The notes: generated by a model from the sequence alone, not told the origin. DNA of 64,000 nt from Ferrimicrobium sp. (GCF_027364955.1 NZ_DAHXOI010000003.1:62001-126000); one strand, 5' to 3'. Counted from the stretch's first letter, positions 35,167 to 44,592 are shown. Numbers and translations are program-made.

Positions 35167-36021
35167 TCAGGAGTCCGACACGCCAGAGTTTGCTAGCGCA
35201 TCTCGCAACTGCACGACATCTTCCATTCGAGGCCCATCACCGGCACCAGGTACTTCAAGAATGAGATCGGCAGATTGAAAGACCTCGTGATGGACAAAAT
35301 CAATCAGCGCGTCGAGCCCAATCTCACCCTCACCAAGATTGGCATGTCGGTCATGCGCCGAACCGAGTTCCGACGCTGAATCATTGAGATGGACGACGGC
35401 TACTTTGCCAAATACGCTCTTGAGTTCATCAGCAAGCTCATCGGCGAGCACCCTATCGCGCAGATCATAGCCCGCTGCGAAGAGATGTTGGGTGTCGATA
35501 CAGATGCCCACTACATTTTGCCGTTCGCATCGCTCAACGAGTTGGCGCAGCTCAGCGACTGAGCGACCCATCGATGCGCCTCCTCCGGCTGTGTTCTCAA
35601 GAAGCAGTTGCGTCGTCTCCGAGGCAATGGACACCGTTGGCGCAACGGCTTGCCGCCAACGTTCAAGGCTCTCGGAAAAACCAGAACCCTTATGCGATCC
35701 CGGATGGAGCACCACCCCAGCAAGCGACTCCTCTACCGACGTGGCCATGACGGCAGCAAGCAACTCGCTCGATTTGGTGACGAGTTGCGGATCATTCGAC
35801 CCCAAGTTGATGAGGTAGGAGGCGTGAACTACGAGGCGCTCCACTCCACGGAGCCGTGCCGCCTGCGTCACCGGGCCACTCGCCGAAGCCGCTAGCGGCC
35901 GATACTTCCAGGTTCGGGGCGACGAGAGAAAGAACTGTGCTGCTTGCACACCAAGAGCGCCTGCCCGATCCACCAGACCATCGAATCCTCCAGCCGCCGA
36001 GACATGAGCACCTACTCGCAT
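35167..36021 (-). CDS. nfo: Endonuclease IV (AP endonuclease)
   Basis: TIM-barrel AP endonuclease of 284 residues. Zinc-ligand motifs run in order: GAHVSAAGG, VVHASYLINLGS, VVLHPGSHKG, LLLENTAGGG, CIDTQHLFAAGYD, VVHLNDS, DRHANLGEGEIG and LILEVPG. It cuts DNA at abasic sites during base-excision repair. It converges with the HAD hydrolase and diverges from the following plus-strand gene. Confidence 0.95.
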   Translation of the reverse strand: MRVGAHVSAAGGFDGLVDRAGALGVQAAQFFLSSPRTWKYRPLAASASGPVTQAARLRGVERLVVHASYLINLGSNDPQLVTKSSELLAAVMATSVEESLAGVVLHPGSHKGSGFSESLERWRQAVAPTVSIASETTQLLLENTAGGGASMGRSVAELRQLVERCERQNVVGICIDTQHLFAAGYDLRDRVLADELADELKSVFGKVAVVHLNDSASELGSAHDRHANLGEGEIGLDALIDFVHHEVFQSADLILEVPGAGDGPRMEDVVQLRDALANSGVSDS

Positions 36022-36127
36022 TGGAGCAAGGCTAGCTGCTGACCCCTCTCCGTCGTCCGACTAGTATTGCCCGATGGTGGTCGACCGAGGACCACCGCAA
36101 ATCGAACAACATGCTAGGTGGAGGTTC

Positions 36128-37450
36128 ATGGCGACCAAACTCGAGATTGAGCTGACCAGTCGGCTCGACAGCGACAACTGGACATGGCGCGCAGCAGGCG
36201 CCCGCAGTCCAAAGGGAACGGTCGCCAGCCAGCTTCTCTATGACGGAGCCAAGATCGGCGATGTGGCGCGAGCTGATGTAGCAATGGGTCTCGATGGCAT
36301 CGAGATACTTTCAGTCACTGCACCGATCACCAAGAAGGCGCCGGATAACCGCATTGAACTCATCGGCTCCTCCAGCGATGAACCCTTGGTCAATATTTCA
36401 CTGAAGAAAAAAGGACGTCCTGATCGTCCCAACCGTGGACCGCGAGAAGGCGATGATCGATCGCGGCGAGGTGGCGAGCGTGCTCGCCAAGGGCAACCGG
36501 CGAAGGGGCGACGCGGCGATACCGATCGACCCCGACGGTCGGGTGACGGACCCAGCGGGCAAGACCGACCGCCCCGGACGAACCGACCCAACACCACGGA
36601 TCGCCGACGACCAAGTCGGCCGGAGGCGAAGCGCCTCCATCCCAAAGAGACACACCGCAGAGAGGTCCTTGACTCCCTCCTCCCCGAGCATCGACCGATT
36701 GGTGAGGCCTTAGTGAAGGGTGGACTACCCGCTGTGCGAGCGGCGATCGCCGAACAAAATGCCCTTGCTCTTGCGGCTGGCAATCCCGAGACACCGGTCG
36801 ACGCAACACTCAAGATCGCCGAAGGCATTCTTCCCCGCATTCGCGTTGCGACGTGGCTCGACCGCGCTGAAGCTGCGAGCGAGATCGCACAAGAAATCTC
36901 GCTCAAAGATCTGCGAGCAATCTTAGCGGCTGCCGATCGCTCGGCAAAGAACCCGCAGGTAACGGAACTCTTCAACAACTTATCGACCGTACTCACTGCC
37001 CGCTCGAGCGCTGAGACTGACAAGTGGCAACAGGAGGTGGCGAGCGCTGTCGACGAGAATCGCCTCGTACGTGCCTTGCGCCTCGCTGCGAAGCTACCTG
37101 ATCCGGCGGCAAAACTGCCGGCAGAGCTCGCCGAGCGCCTCGTAGGTCTTTGCAATGCCGAGATGAGTGCCGAAACTCCCTCCGACCGCTGGATGGTACT
37201 CATCGATGCCGTCGCCCAAAGTCCTATCCGTCGCCAGGTACAGCCAACGAGTCTTCCCAACGACGCGACTCCTGAACTGATCGAATTTGCTAAAGAAAAC
37301 GCCGGGCGTATCCCCGCCCTCGCTCAGTTGACGGGCGTCTCCGTGCCACCTCCTCCTCGTCCGGAGATTCTTGCAATGGTGCCAAAGACCTCCCGCCCAG
37401 CTAAGTCAACCCCGAGCGATGAGACCCCGATACCTACTGACGACCTCTAG
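36128..37450 (+). CDS. Conserved-looking protein with a long basic Arg/Gly/Asp linker, unknown function
   Basis: Protein of 440 residues in three parts: a folded N-terminal section (1-95) with alternating strands, a low-complexity linker (about 100-190) dense in Arg, Pro, Gly and Asp, and a helical C-terminal half with several Ala/Leu-rich helices. The linker resembles those of RNA-associated bacterial proteins. The ATG before ATKLEIELTSR was chosen because AGGTGGAGG lies just upstream; 18 more codons are open. It ends 3 bp before a GNAT gene, so the two and the Nudix gene may be co-transcribed. The family is not recognised. Confidence 0.7.
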   Translation: MATKLEIELTSRLDSDNWTWRAAGARSPKGTVASQLLYDGAKIGDVARADVAMGLDGIEILSVTAPITKKAPDNRIELIGSSSDEPLVNISLKKKGRPDRPNRGPREGDDRSRRGGERARQGQPAKGRRGDTDRPRRSGDGPSGQDRPPRTNRPNTTDRRRPSRPEAKRLHPKETHRREVLDSLLPEHRPIGEALVKGGLPAVRAAIAEQNALALAAGNPETPVDATLKIAEGILPRIRVATWLDRAEAASEIAQEISLKDLRAILAAADRSAKNPQVTELFNNLSTVLTARSSAETDKWQQEVASAVDENRLVRALRLAAKLPDPAAKLPAELAERLVGLCNAEMSAETPSDRWMVLIDAVAQSPIRRQVQPTSLPNDATPELIEFAKENAGRIPALAQLTGVSVPPPPRPEILAMVPKTSRPAKSTPSDETPIPTDDL

Positions 37451-37453
37451 ATC

Positions 37454-37813
37454 ATGACGATGCGCATCGCTGCGGTGCGAACTCCTCCGGAGGAGTTTCT
37501 CAACTGGATTCCGGCCGCGCTCGTCCTCGAACACAGTGAGGCCGTGGTTGCCTATTGGGACCAGATCCCAGCAGGGCTCTTACTGTTCGCAGTAGACGGA
37601 GCCATTGCAACGATTCATTTGCACTATGTCGAGCCTGAACTACGCAACCTCGGGATCGGCGAGCAGCTCCTCGAAGAGGCGCTCACCCTGGCCAAGCGCG
37701 CCGGTTGTGTAACCTGTTACGGTTGGGTCTCTCCAGGAGATCGCATTGCAAAACTCACCTATGAAGCACAAGGCTTTCGATCAGACCAGATCCGAGTAAC
37801 GAGGGAACTCTAA
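37454..37813 (+). CDS. GNAT-family N-acetyltransferase
   Basis: Small acetyltransferase of 119 residues. The acetyl-CoA motif A is VEPELRNLGIGEQLLEEAL (R/Q-x2-G-x-G form as RNLGIG), followed by a helix and the closing strand GFRSDQI. It is shorter than most GNAT proteins because the N-terminal strands are reduced. It begins 3 bp after the linker protein; an ATG two codons later is equally possible. The acetyl acceptor is unknown. Confidence 0.75.
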   Translation: MTMRIAAVRTPPEEFLNWIPAALVLEHSEAVVAYWDQIPAGLLLFAVDGAIATIHLHYVEPELRNLGIGEQLLEEALTLAKRAGCVTCYGWVSPGDRIAKLTYEAQGFRSDQIRVTREL

Positions 37814-37842
37814 CGCCTGCGCATTCAGACAGACCTCCTCGA

Positions 37843-38217
37843 GTGGCCGTCTCCGCCATCACCATCGACCACGATAAGGTGCTATTGGTTCGGCGTTCAC
37901 CACGCAACCCAGAGATGTGGGCCCCACCTGGGGGCAAAGTCGAGCGCAACGAACACCTCATCCAAGCCGTGGAACGCGAGACCCGCGAAGAGATCGGAGT
38001 CACGCTTCATCCCCTCAGGCTCCTCGCCCAGATCGAACTCCACATGAGCGACCGCTCGTTTGCACTCTTTAGCTTTCTCTGCGATGTCATCAACGAGCCG
38101 AGCGCTCTGGTTCCCAGCTCCGACGCACTCGACCTCCATTGGTGGCGATTTGAGGAAGCCATCCGCGTACCCCTCGCCCCCGGCGTCTTCACTGTTTTAC
38201 GCCACCTCACCCAGTAA
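37843..38217 (+). CDS. Nudix hydrolase
   Basis: Protein of 124 residues with a complete Nudix box, G-x5-E-x7-REUxEExGU, seen from GGKVERNE to TREEIGV. An MutT-like role in removing oxidised or non-standard nucleoside diphosphates is usual for proteins of this size, but specificity cannot be read. The GTG start lacks a clear Shine-Dalgarno and the frame is open further upstream, so the N-terminus is uncertain. It follows the GNAT gene by 29 bp. Confidence 0.85.
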   Translation: MAVSAITIDHDKVLLVRRSPRNPEMWAPPGGKVERNEHLIQAVERETREEIGVTLHPLRLLAQIELHMSDRSFALFSFLCDVINEPSALVPSSDALDLHWWRFEEAIRVPLAPGVFTVLRHLTQ

Positions 38218-38260
38218 ACGGAGTCCACCGAGTGAACGAAGTCCACTGCCAATGGAGATC

Positions 38261-38289
38261 AACCTTGATGAAGTGGTTCCATCAAGGTT
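38261..38289. terminator. Candidate bidirectional terminator between convergent genes
   Basis: AACCTTGATG and CATCAAGGTT form a perfect 10-bp stem with a 9-base loop between the ends of the Nudix gene and the leftward gene. An outer pair, AGTGAAC (38231-38237) with GTTCACT (38294-38300), could close a larger structure. No long T tract is present. Confidence 0.6.
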
Positions 38290-38298
38290 CTCAGTTCA

Positions 38299-38874
38299 CT
38301 ACTGTTGTTCCTCGCGTAACTTTGACACGCGACCCAAGACCGTTCGTCGGCGGCGGTGCTCAAGTTCAAACGCCTCTACTTCACCGAGCTGATCAAGCGT
38401 TAACCCTTGGAGGTGGCCGATCACCTCAGCGGCGGTCATCGATTCATATCCAACGATTCCGCCAACGATCTCGCTTCCTTGTGCCTCGTGGACGGTGGGT
38501 TCAGCATCAGTGGGCTTAGCATCCGTGGGCTCTGCCTGCACGTTCCCGTCCCCACCGAAACCACTCACCCGAGACTGAGCAGTCTTAAACACAAGATCAG
38601 CAGCACCCTCAACGGTCCTGCGCACGTCAGAGACTCTCTCCTCAAGATCGTTGATCTGGGTACCATATCTGGCCTTCATGACTCCAGCAGCCATGTCGCC
38701 AACGAATTTTGCGGTCTGCAACGGACCTTGCACCACACGCCGACCCTCTTCAGCTGCATTTGGGAGGGTCTTTACGACTGCAGCAAGCAAACCAATCGGC
38801 TGATAGAACAACCGATTCACTACCTCCTGTTTGAGGTCATCGAAATCGAACGATGGAGTCTCTTGCGTAGCCAT
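38299..38874 (-). CDS. Conserved actinobacterial protein with C-terminal anti-parallel helical motif, unknown function
   Basis: Protein of 191 residues. The N-terminal 60 residues hold an amphipathic LFYQPIGLLAAVVKTLPNAA region, the middle has a coiled-coil-like stretch, then a Pro/Thr/Glu linker with repeated PTDA units. The C-terminus, YESMTAAEVIGHLQGLTLDQ followed by LGEVEAFELEHRRRRTVLGR, is a motif widespread at the ends of actinobacterial membrane-surface or lipid-droplet-type proteins. AAAGGAG lies 5 bases before the ATG. It may associate with membranes or lipid surfaces; this is inference. Confidence 0.7.
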   Translation of the reverse strand: MATQETPSFDFDDLKQEVVNRLFYQPIGLLAAVVKTLPNAAEEGRRVVQGPLQTAKFVGDMAAGVMKARYGTQINDLEERVSDVRRTVEGAADLVFKTAQSRVSGFGGDGNVQAEPTDAKPTDAEPTVHEAQGSEIVGGIVGYESMTAAEVIGHLQGLTLDQLGEVEAFELEHRRRRTVLGRVSKLREEQQ

Positions 38875-38924
38875 GGTTACTCCTTTCTGACGGAGCCGAG
38901 AACGGCCCGACTAGGTACAGCCTA

Positions 38925-39449
38925 CTAGACACAGTCACGGCAGAACATCTTCTCCTTATCAGCTAGCTGTATCATGCTCTTAACAAGGAAACATGACTGA
39001 CAGACAAACTCATCCGGCTGCCGAGGTTTGACCCGGACGACCGTGTCTCCAGACTCATCGACCTCCTCTTCGTCGTCGACCTCGGTAACTACGAAGCGCT
39101 CACGAAGAATATCATCGAGGGCTGACTCAACCTCATCGTCATCAACCTCCTCCTCATCATCAGACTCCTCAGCGTCCTCTGACTCCTCGGCTTCGTCATC
39201 AGCGTCTGGTGTCAACTCTTCGATTTCGACGCCATCCATCTCGTCGAGCACAATCTCATCGTCGACTTCTTCGTCTGCATCGAGATCGTCATCGAGATCG
39301 AGCTCTTCGTCGATCTCTTCATCTACGATAAGTTCGTCATCAAGATCGAGCTCGTCCTCTTCATCGACATCGAGCTCATCGACATCGAGCTCGTCCTCTA
39401 CCGGTGCTGTCGCCGCCTTTGGATCTACCTTCTTCTTACGATCAGCCAT
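38925..39449 (-). CDS. DUF4193 zinc-ribbon protein with an expanded acidic domain
   Basis: Protein of about 174 residues. The C-terminal 50 residues match DUF4193: VVRVKPRQPDEFVCQSCFLV and CRDCV, giving two CxxC knuckles. Typical members are near 100 residues; here about 110 residues between a short basic start and the ribbon are almost entirely Asp and Glu with Val/Leu, in repeats such as DELDVDELDVDEEDELDLDD. The role of DUF4193 is unknown, although it is nearly universal in Actinobacteria. The ATG has GAGG 7 bases upstream. Confidence 0.83.
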   Translation of the reverse strand: MADRKKKVDPKAATAPVEDELDVDELDVDEEDELDLDDELIVDEEIDEELDLDDDLDADEEVDDEIVLDEMDGVEIEELTPDADDEAEESEDAEESDDEEEVDDDEVESALDDILRERFVVTEVDDEEEVDESGDTVVRVKPRQPDEFVCQSCFLVKSMIQLADKEKMFCRDCV

Positions 39450-39533
39450 CACTACCTCTTTCAGTTTGCAAGCACGTGTTTCAATTCGGCAATGCTAACC
39501 ACTTTCACACCCATTTAGTTCCGCAAAACGCAG

Positions 39534-41132
39534 CTAATTTCCAAGTTTTTCAATCAGGCGCTCCTCCTGCACCCGCCGACCAAGCAAATAGCTCTCGGTA
39601 TCAACAAAACGCATCGCAGCGGCGAGGTGGTGATGACCGATAGGGTCCAATGATCGATACATCTCTTGGGCGATGGTCCGATAGACCGGATGTCCCTGCG
39701 GTTGCGATCGCAACTCTACCAAGTGCAACAATTCTCGTGCATTCAGCTTGATGGCAAAGCGAACTCGAGCTGCCAGCGGAAGCACCATCCGTGCGGTCGG
39801 AGCGACCACCGTGCCATGAAGATCCTCAGCAAAGCGGAAAGCGGCATCAAAGACCGGGTCAATAGCTTCAAGCAACCCCTCCTCAGCAAACGCTGGATCT
39901 ACTTGGTAACCCGCGATCGCAACAGGATCCTGTTCGAGCAAGGTCAGGAGACGATGACGCGCGAGATCACGGTAAGACCCATAATCAGTCTCGATCTCGA
40001 AGGTATACGAACTCATTTCCCACGCCCGAGAAGGCTTATGACGGCGGTTCTCTCGATCTCCACTGTAGCTCTGAAAGATCTCGACACGTTGGACATCAGA
40101 GAGCTCGCGTGCCCGGCGTTCGCACTCCGCAAAGGAAATCCCGCTCTGTTCGTACAACATCCAAGGAATCAGCTCCGCATCGCTCTGGGGTTCGTAGCCT
40201 AACAGTCGCACACTCGGTGCCCAGTAGGGTGTGGGCGACTGTCGCGCGGGCTCCTCGGGCCATGATGCATCGACGAGCGCATCGATATTCGCCTGTCTCT
40301 GGGCGAGGTAGGTGGTCCATCGACCACCTCGGTCGGGTCGATCCATCCGACCAACAAGCAGCCCGAGCACCTTGGTGACCTCACGAGCGATCGCATCTGC
40401 CGTGTGCAAACTCTCATAGGAGCCGATAGAGCGCAGACGAACGACAAGATACTCCAGCGCCTGTGCACTACCGACGATTCCAACATTGGTCATCGTCGCC
40501 ATCGGGAGGCAACCGCGTGCACTGTCGAGCGCAGCCGCTCGTGCAGCCCGTAACCTCGCCATATCATCAGCGGGTACATCTTTGGTGAACCGTGTCTTCA
40601 TGGCGTCGAAAACCATCGCGTAGAGATCGAACTCTTGAGCGATGATCTGATGGTAACGACGTCGAAGCTCGCCCTCAAACTCCGCAGGAATAACGGCTCG
40701 TAGGCTCCCGTCCTCTCGCAGAGAAGACAGGTTGACATAACGCGTCGATTGCTCAAGGAATGACAGTAGCCGATGGCGCTCGAGCGTCCGCGTCAGCACC
40801 GTTGACACCTGTTCAACCGCGACGTGCGTCGTGGCGAGCTGAGCAACCGAATCATCACCGTAGTCACCGATAACCCGACCCATCAGCGTTCTGGTACGCG
40901 ATCCTGTGCCAAGACTCGCGTGCGTGGAGACGGGATCGAGATCTTGGGCAAACTCATCGAGAAAGATACGCCGAAGCGACTTGCTCGAACGAGAGTAGCG
41001 TGCAAAAAGGGCAGCGGCAAGTTCCTGTGGAACATTTTGCAGACAAAACACCGGTTCATCGACATTGGTGAAATATCTCTCCAGGGTAGCACGCTCAGCT
41101 GGCGCGAAGACTTCGGGAAGGTAATTAGCCAC
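39534..41132 (-). CDS. Double-domain ThyX-like protein (FAD-dependent thymidylate synthase family)
   Basis: Protein of 532 residues, about twice the length of ThyX. The first half has the full signature RHR-x2-S-x4-S-x-R at 119-131. The second half has a weakened copy, RHRLLTLLEQD, but carries the ThyX-like substrate strand NARELLHLVELRSQPQGHPVYR that the first half lacks in full form. Since ThyX active sites form between subunits, the fusion may complete one or two composite sites. Thymidylate synthesis from dUMP is possible, but these long members are biochemically uncertain. The GTG start has no strong Shine-Dalgarno. It lies between helY and DUF4193. Confidence 0.8.
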   Translation of the reverse strand: MANYLPEVFAPAERATLERYFTNVDEPVFCLQNVPQELAAALFARYSRSSKSLRRIFLDEFAQDLDPVSTHASLGTGSRTRTLMGRVIGDYGDDSVAQLATTHVAVEQVSTVLTRTLERHRLLSFLEQSTRYVNLSSLREDGSLRAVIPAEFEGELRRRYHQIIAQEFDLYAMVFDAMKTRFTKDVPADDMARLRAARAAALDSARGCLPMATMTNVGIVGSAQALEYLVVRLRSIGSYESLHTADAIAREVTKVLGLLVGRMDRPDRGGRWTTYLAQRQANIDALVDASWPEEPARQSPTPYWAPSVRLLGYEPQSDAELIPWMLYEQSGISFAECERRARELSDVQRVEIFQSYSGDRENRRHKPSRAWEMSSYTFEIETDYGSYRDLARHRLLTLLEQDPVAIAGYQVDPAFAEEGLLEAIDPVFDAAFRFAEDLHGTVVAPTARMVLPLAARVRFAIKLNARELLHLVELRSQPQGHPVYRTIAQEMYRSLDPIGHHHLAAAMRFVDTESYLLGRRVQEERLIEKLGN

Positions 41133-41205
41133 GCCGCTAGCCTATCGAGATCACCACTTGGACTGCGCCGCCCGATAGGAAGTAGGTTACCGGTGCCTCG
41201 CTGTA

Positions 41206-43725
41206 CTACAAACCGACTACGTCAAAACCACTCTCATCGGTAAACTGAGCATCCTCAGTGCCGAGCACTGCCACCTCCGAGGAGATGGCTACGATCCCGC
41301 GCACGACGGCGACTTCGGTACGCCTGGCCAGCTTGCCGAGAGGATGGTCGGCATACACCGCCGCAATCTGACGGGCAAGATCAGCAATCTGTTTGGTGTT
41401 ACGCACGAAGTCCCCAGGAGGGATGGGCGATGTCCGCAAAATTCGCTCCAGCGGCTTCTCATCGGCCCAATCGTAGATCAATTCGCTAAAGCCAACATCT
41501 GGAACGCGAGTCAGTGGTAGCTCGCGCACCCCCTCGAGACGCTGCAGCTCGCTGGACAGGCGGCGAACTTCTCGAAAGCGCTCGATGAGCTCGGGGTGGC
41601 TAGAACGCAGACCAGTTCCCGTGAAACTCGGTCGGGGTTCAAAGGTCATCCACGAAAGCACCGAGGCAAAACCTGGTTCGCTGAGCGCTTCGAGGTCCAA
41701 CGTATCAAGTGCCAGCGCCAACAGGATGTCAGACTCAGAGTAGAGGCTTGCCAGAATGGTGCCAGTAGGGGTGAGCGACCAGCCCCGCGAGAACCCAAAC
41801 GCCTCCATGACGGAGAGCACGCGGTCAAAATAGCCGGATAAGGCAGCCCGTCGTTGGCTGATGCGCTCTTCGAGTCGTGCTGCCCGACCCTCGTCTCGTA
41901 GCTCATGCTCTCGACCAACACCGGTCTCGAGGAACTCCCTCGATGGCTCCTGATGGTGGCGTGCCTTCAAACTCCGTTTGAGTTCCTTGGCAGCCTCTCG
42001 CCGCATCAGCTCCTTGCGCCCACGATCCACGGGTGGCAGCGCGATCCGCTTTTGCAGACGTGCTTCCCGCAGATGCGTTGCGCCGAGGGTGTAGCCACGA
42101 CCCGAAGGCGACACTGTCTGAATCTTCATGCGACCATGAGCTCGATTCGACACCGAAATGACCACCAGTGAGGCGCGATGCCGAGTTCCTTCAGCCGAGG
42201 GGACCGAGATCACCGACCCAGGCACTACCCGTACCTCATCAACCTCTCCAATCGGTCGGAAGGGGCCATGTCGACGACGCAACCCTCGAAGCTCAGCCTC
42301 CAACCTCACCACCTCGGCATCCTGTGAGAATTGAGCGAAGGAGAGATTGAGGAGCTCCCTTGCTGCCTCGGGCGTGTAGCGCTTGACGAGATTTGCAGCC
42401 ATATTGTAGGTAGGTCGAAACGACGACGTGATGGGATAGAACTCCCCTTCGACCACCCGAGCGACATCCGCAAAGGTGACTCCCCCACCCCAGGCGACAT
42501 AGCTGCTGCCTCGGTGATCAATCCCACGCCGTCCTGCCCGCCCCGAGAACTGCGTGTATTCTCCTGGCGAGAGTATCTTGTGGGTTTCACCATTGAACTT
42601 GACCATCTTCTCGATGACGACGGAACGAGCGGGCATATTGATCCCCAGCGACAGGGTCTCGGTCGCAAAAACCACCTTGATCAGCAGTCGCTCGAAACAC
42701 TCCTCCACGATTTCGCGAAAAGGAGGGACCAATCCCGCATGGTGAGGCGCAAAGCCGGCCTCTAATCCTGCCATGAACTCCACATATCCCAACACCTTGA
42801 GATCGCGCGGATCAAGTTTCGCCAAACGCCGATCAACCACTTCACGAATCATCTCCCGCTCGATTTGGGTGGTCAAGCGAAGGCCACTCGCAACCGTCTC
42901 ATCGGCGGCGGCCTGACAGCCAGCACGGGAGAAAATGAAGATGATCGCTGGCAATTCTCGATTCGCTGCGAGGAACTCAATGAGTTCAGGACGGGCTACG
43001 CCTCGGGCCTTGGGACCAAACGAACGTCGAGTGCTCGAAAGCCATGGAGGGTCAAGCTCAGAACCCTTCGGGTTTGGCCGTCCACCCTGGAGCACCGGGA
43101 GTGCCGTGACTTGACGAGAACGGCGATCCGCATAGAGGTAGCGATGTTCAAGGGGTACTGGTCGGCCTCGTGCTTCGACGACCGTCATCTGACCACGAAC
43201 CTCTCGCATCCAGGCGGCAAAATCATGAACGTTAGAGACCGTCGCTGAGAGACATACAAGGTGCACATTTCGCGGAAGGTGAATGATCACCTCCTCCCAA
43301 ACCGCACCTCGGTAAGGATTCTGAAGATAGTGCACCTCATCAAGTACCACGAGTCCAAGGTCGTCGAGCGATTCAAGGCTGGCATAGATCATGTTACGTA
43401 GCACCTCGGTCGTCATGACCACCACGCGTGCGCCAGGATTAATCGAGTTGTCACCGGTGAGGAGGCCCACGTTCTCGGCTCCGAAGGCACGCACAAACTC
43501 CGCATATTTTTGATTTGAGAGCGCCTTCAGCGGGGTCGTATAGAAGGTCCGAAGCCCGAGGTCAAGAGCGCGACATGCGCCAAACACGCCTACCAGCGTC
43601 TTGCCTGACCCAGTAGGCGCGGCGACAAGCACCGATTCATCCCGAAGGATCGCTGCGATAGCCTCCTCTTGGAACGGATCAAGCTCGATGTCAACCCGAT
43701 CCTCAAAATGAGAGACAAATGTCAC
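41206..43725 (-). CDS. helY: Ski2/Mtr4-like DExH helicase HelY
   Basis: Superfamily 2 helicase of 839 residues. Walker A is APTGSGKTL, motif II DEVH, motif III SATVSN, and motif VI region QFSGRAGRRGID. A long C-terminal helical part follows the core as in actinobacterial HelY. It probably unwinds RNA or DNA in processing or repair. It follows tatC on the same strand, the order tatA-tatC-helY being standard in Actinobacteria. GGGAG lies 4 bases before the GTG start. Confidence 0.92.
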   Translation of the reverse strand: MTFVSHFEDRVDIELDPFQEEAIAAILRDESVLVAAPTGSGKTLVGVFGACRALDLGLRTFYTTPLKALSNQKYAEFVRAFGAENVGLLTGDNSINPGARVVVMTTEVLRNMIYASLESLDDLGLVVLDEVHYLQNPYRGAVWEEVIIHLPRNVHLVCLSATVSNVHDFAAWMREVRGQMTVVEARGRPVPLEHRYLYADRRSRQVTALPVLQGGRPNPKGSELDPPWLSSTRRSFGPKARGVARPELIEFLAANRELPAIIFIFSRAGCQAAADETVASGLRLTTQIEREMIREVVDRRLAKLDPRDLKVLGYVEFMAGLEAGFAPHHAGLVPPFREIVEECFERLLIKVVFATETLSLGINMPARSVVIEKMVKFNGETHKILSPGEYTQFSGRAGRRGIDHRGSSYVAWGGGVTFADVARVVEGEFYPITSSFRPTYNMAANLVKRYTPEAARELLNLSFAQFSQDAEVVRLEAELRGLRRRHGPFRPIGEVDEVRVVPGSVISVPSAEGTRHRASLVVISVSNRAHGRMKIQTVSPSGRGYTLGATHLREARLQKRIALPPVDRGRKELMRREAAKELKRSLKARHHQEPSREFLETGVGREHELRDEGRAARLEERISQRRAALSGYFDRVLSVMEAFGFSRGWSLTPTGTILASLYSESDILLALALDTLDLEALSEPGFASVLSWMTFEPRPSFTGTGLRSSHPELIERFREVRRLSSELQRLEGVRELPLTRVPDVGFSELIYDWADEKPLERILRTSPIPPGDFVRNTKQIADLARQIAAVYADHPLGKLARRTEVAVVRGIVAISSEVAVLGTEDAQFTDESGFDVVGL

Positions 43726-43813
43726 GAAGCTCCCTATGCGACACTACGAGCTGGTAGGAACATTTCCACCATCAGCGACGAGCATCTACCCTCTTGAGCC
43801 TACCAGCGCTGGA

Positions 43814-44590
43814 CTACGCCTCCTGACGGACCGTCTTGCTCCCGGGGCGCAGGAGTATGCGTCCCACCAGAATAGCCAATTCATAAAAGACGAGCAGGGG
43901 CACCGTCATGGCCGTCAACGAGTACGGGTCATTGCTCGGGATAAATACCGCCACAACAACGATAATGCCTAGCCAGGCATAGCGCCGACGCTTGCGGAGC
44001 GCCGTAGGCGAGACCGCACCCAATAGCTCCAAGACAATAAGCACCAGCGGGAACAGAAAGGAGACCCCGAAGGCAATCATCAAAAGCATCAGAAAATTGA
44101 GGTAGTTCTGCGGCGTATAGATCGCATGCACATGAGCACCAGCAGCTGATTCGAAAAAGTGGAGTGCATGCGGGAAGACGAGATAGGCTACCATCGCGCC
44201 CAAGCCAAAGAGGATGAGCGAACTCAGCACAAAGGCGAGACCATACCGACGCTCCTTGGTGCGCAACCCCGGTGCGATGAAGCGCCAGAACTGCCAAAGC
44301 ACGATCGGTGAAGCGAAGAACAGACCCGAGATCGCAGCGACCTTCAGACGGATCGCAAATCCATCGAAGGGGCCAGTGACATAGAGACCACAGTTGTCCG
44401 CGCCATTGGTCACGCAGAGCGGATGCATCAAAAAGGTCAAGATCGAGGGATAGACGATGTAACCGACCACTGCTCCGATCGAAACTGCGATAATCGAGAT
44501 GATGAGCCGCTTTCGCAGTTCACGCAGATGCTCGATCATCGACATCTCATTCGGCGATGTCACTGGCCGACGGTGAAGGCTCAGTCCCAT
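43814..44590 (-). CDS. tatC: Sec-independent protein translocase TatC
   Basis: Integral membrane protein of 258 residues with six membrane segments. The opening SMIEHLRELRKRL is the TatC signature, with the conserved F-A-P-x-E replaced here by related loop sequence; GVSFLFPLVLIVLELLGAVS is the fifth-segment region. It is the receptor for twin-arginine signal peptides. It begins 2 bp after tatA. Other translational starts within the first 17 residues are possible. Confidence 0.93.
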   Translation of the reverse strand: MGLSLHRRPVTSPNEMSMIEHLRELRKRLIISIIAVSIGAVVGYIVYPSILTFLMHPLCVTNGADNCGLYVTGPFDGFAIRLKVAAISGLFFASPIVLWQFWRFIAPGLRTKERRYGLAFVLSSLILFGLGAMVAYLVFPHALHFFESAAGAHVHAIYTPQNYLNFLMLLMIAFGVSFLFPLVLIVLELLGAVSPTALRKRRRYAWLGIIVVVAVFIPSNDPYSLTAMTVPLLVFYELAILVGRILLRPGSKTVRQEA

Positions 44591-44592
44591 GA

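Noticed and set aside
36238-37260. Minus-strand open frame of 340 codons
   Set aside because: Antisense to the 440-residue linker protein; composition is Arg/Ser-rich low complexity produced by the opposite strand, and the plus-strand gene has the better ribosome site and operon fit.
39028-39498. Plus-strand open frame encoding a poly-serine protein
   Set aside because: Serine runs are the mirror of Asp/Glu codons of the acidic DUF4193 gene on the other strand.
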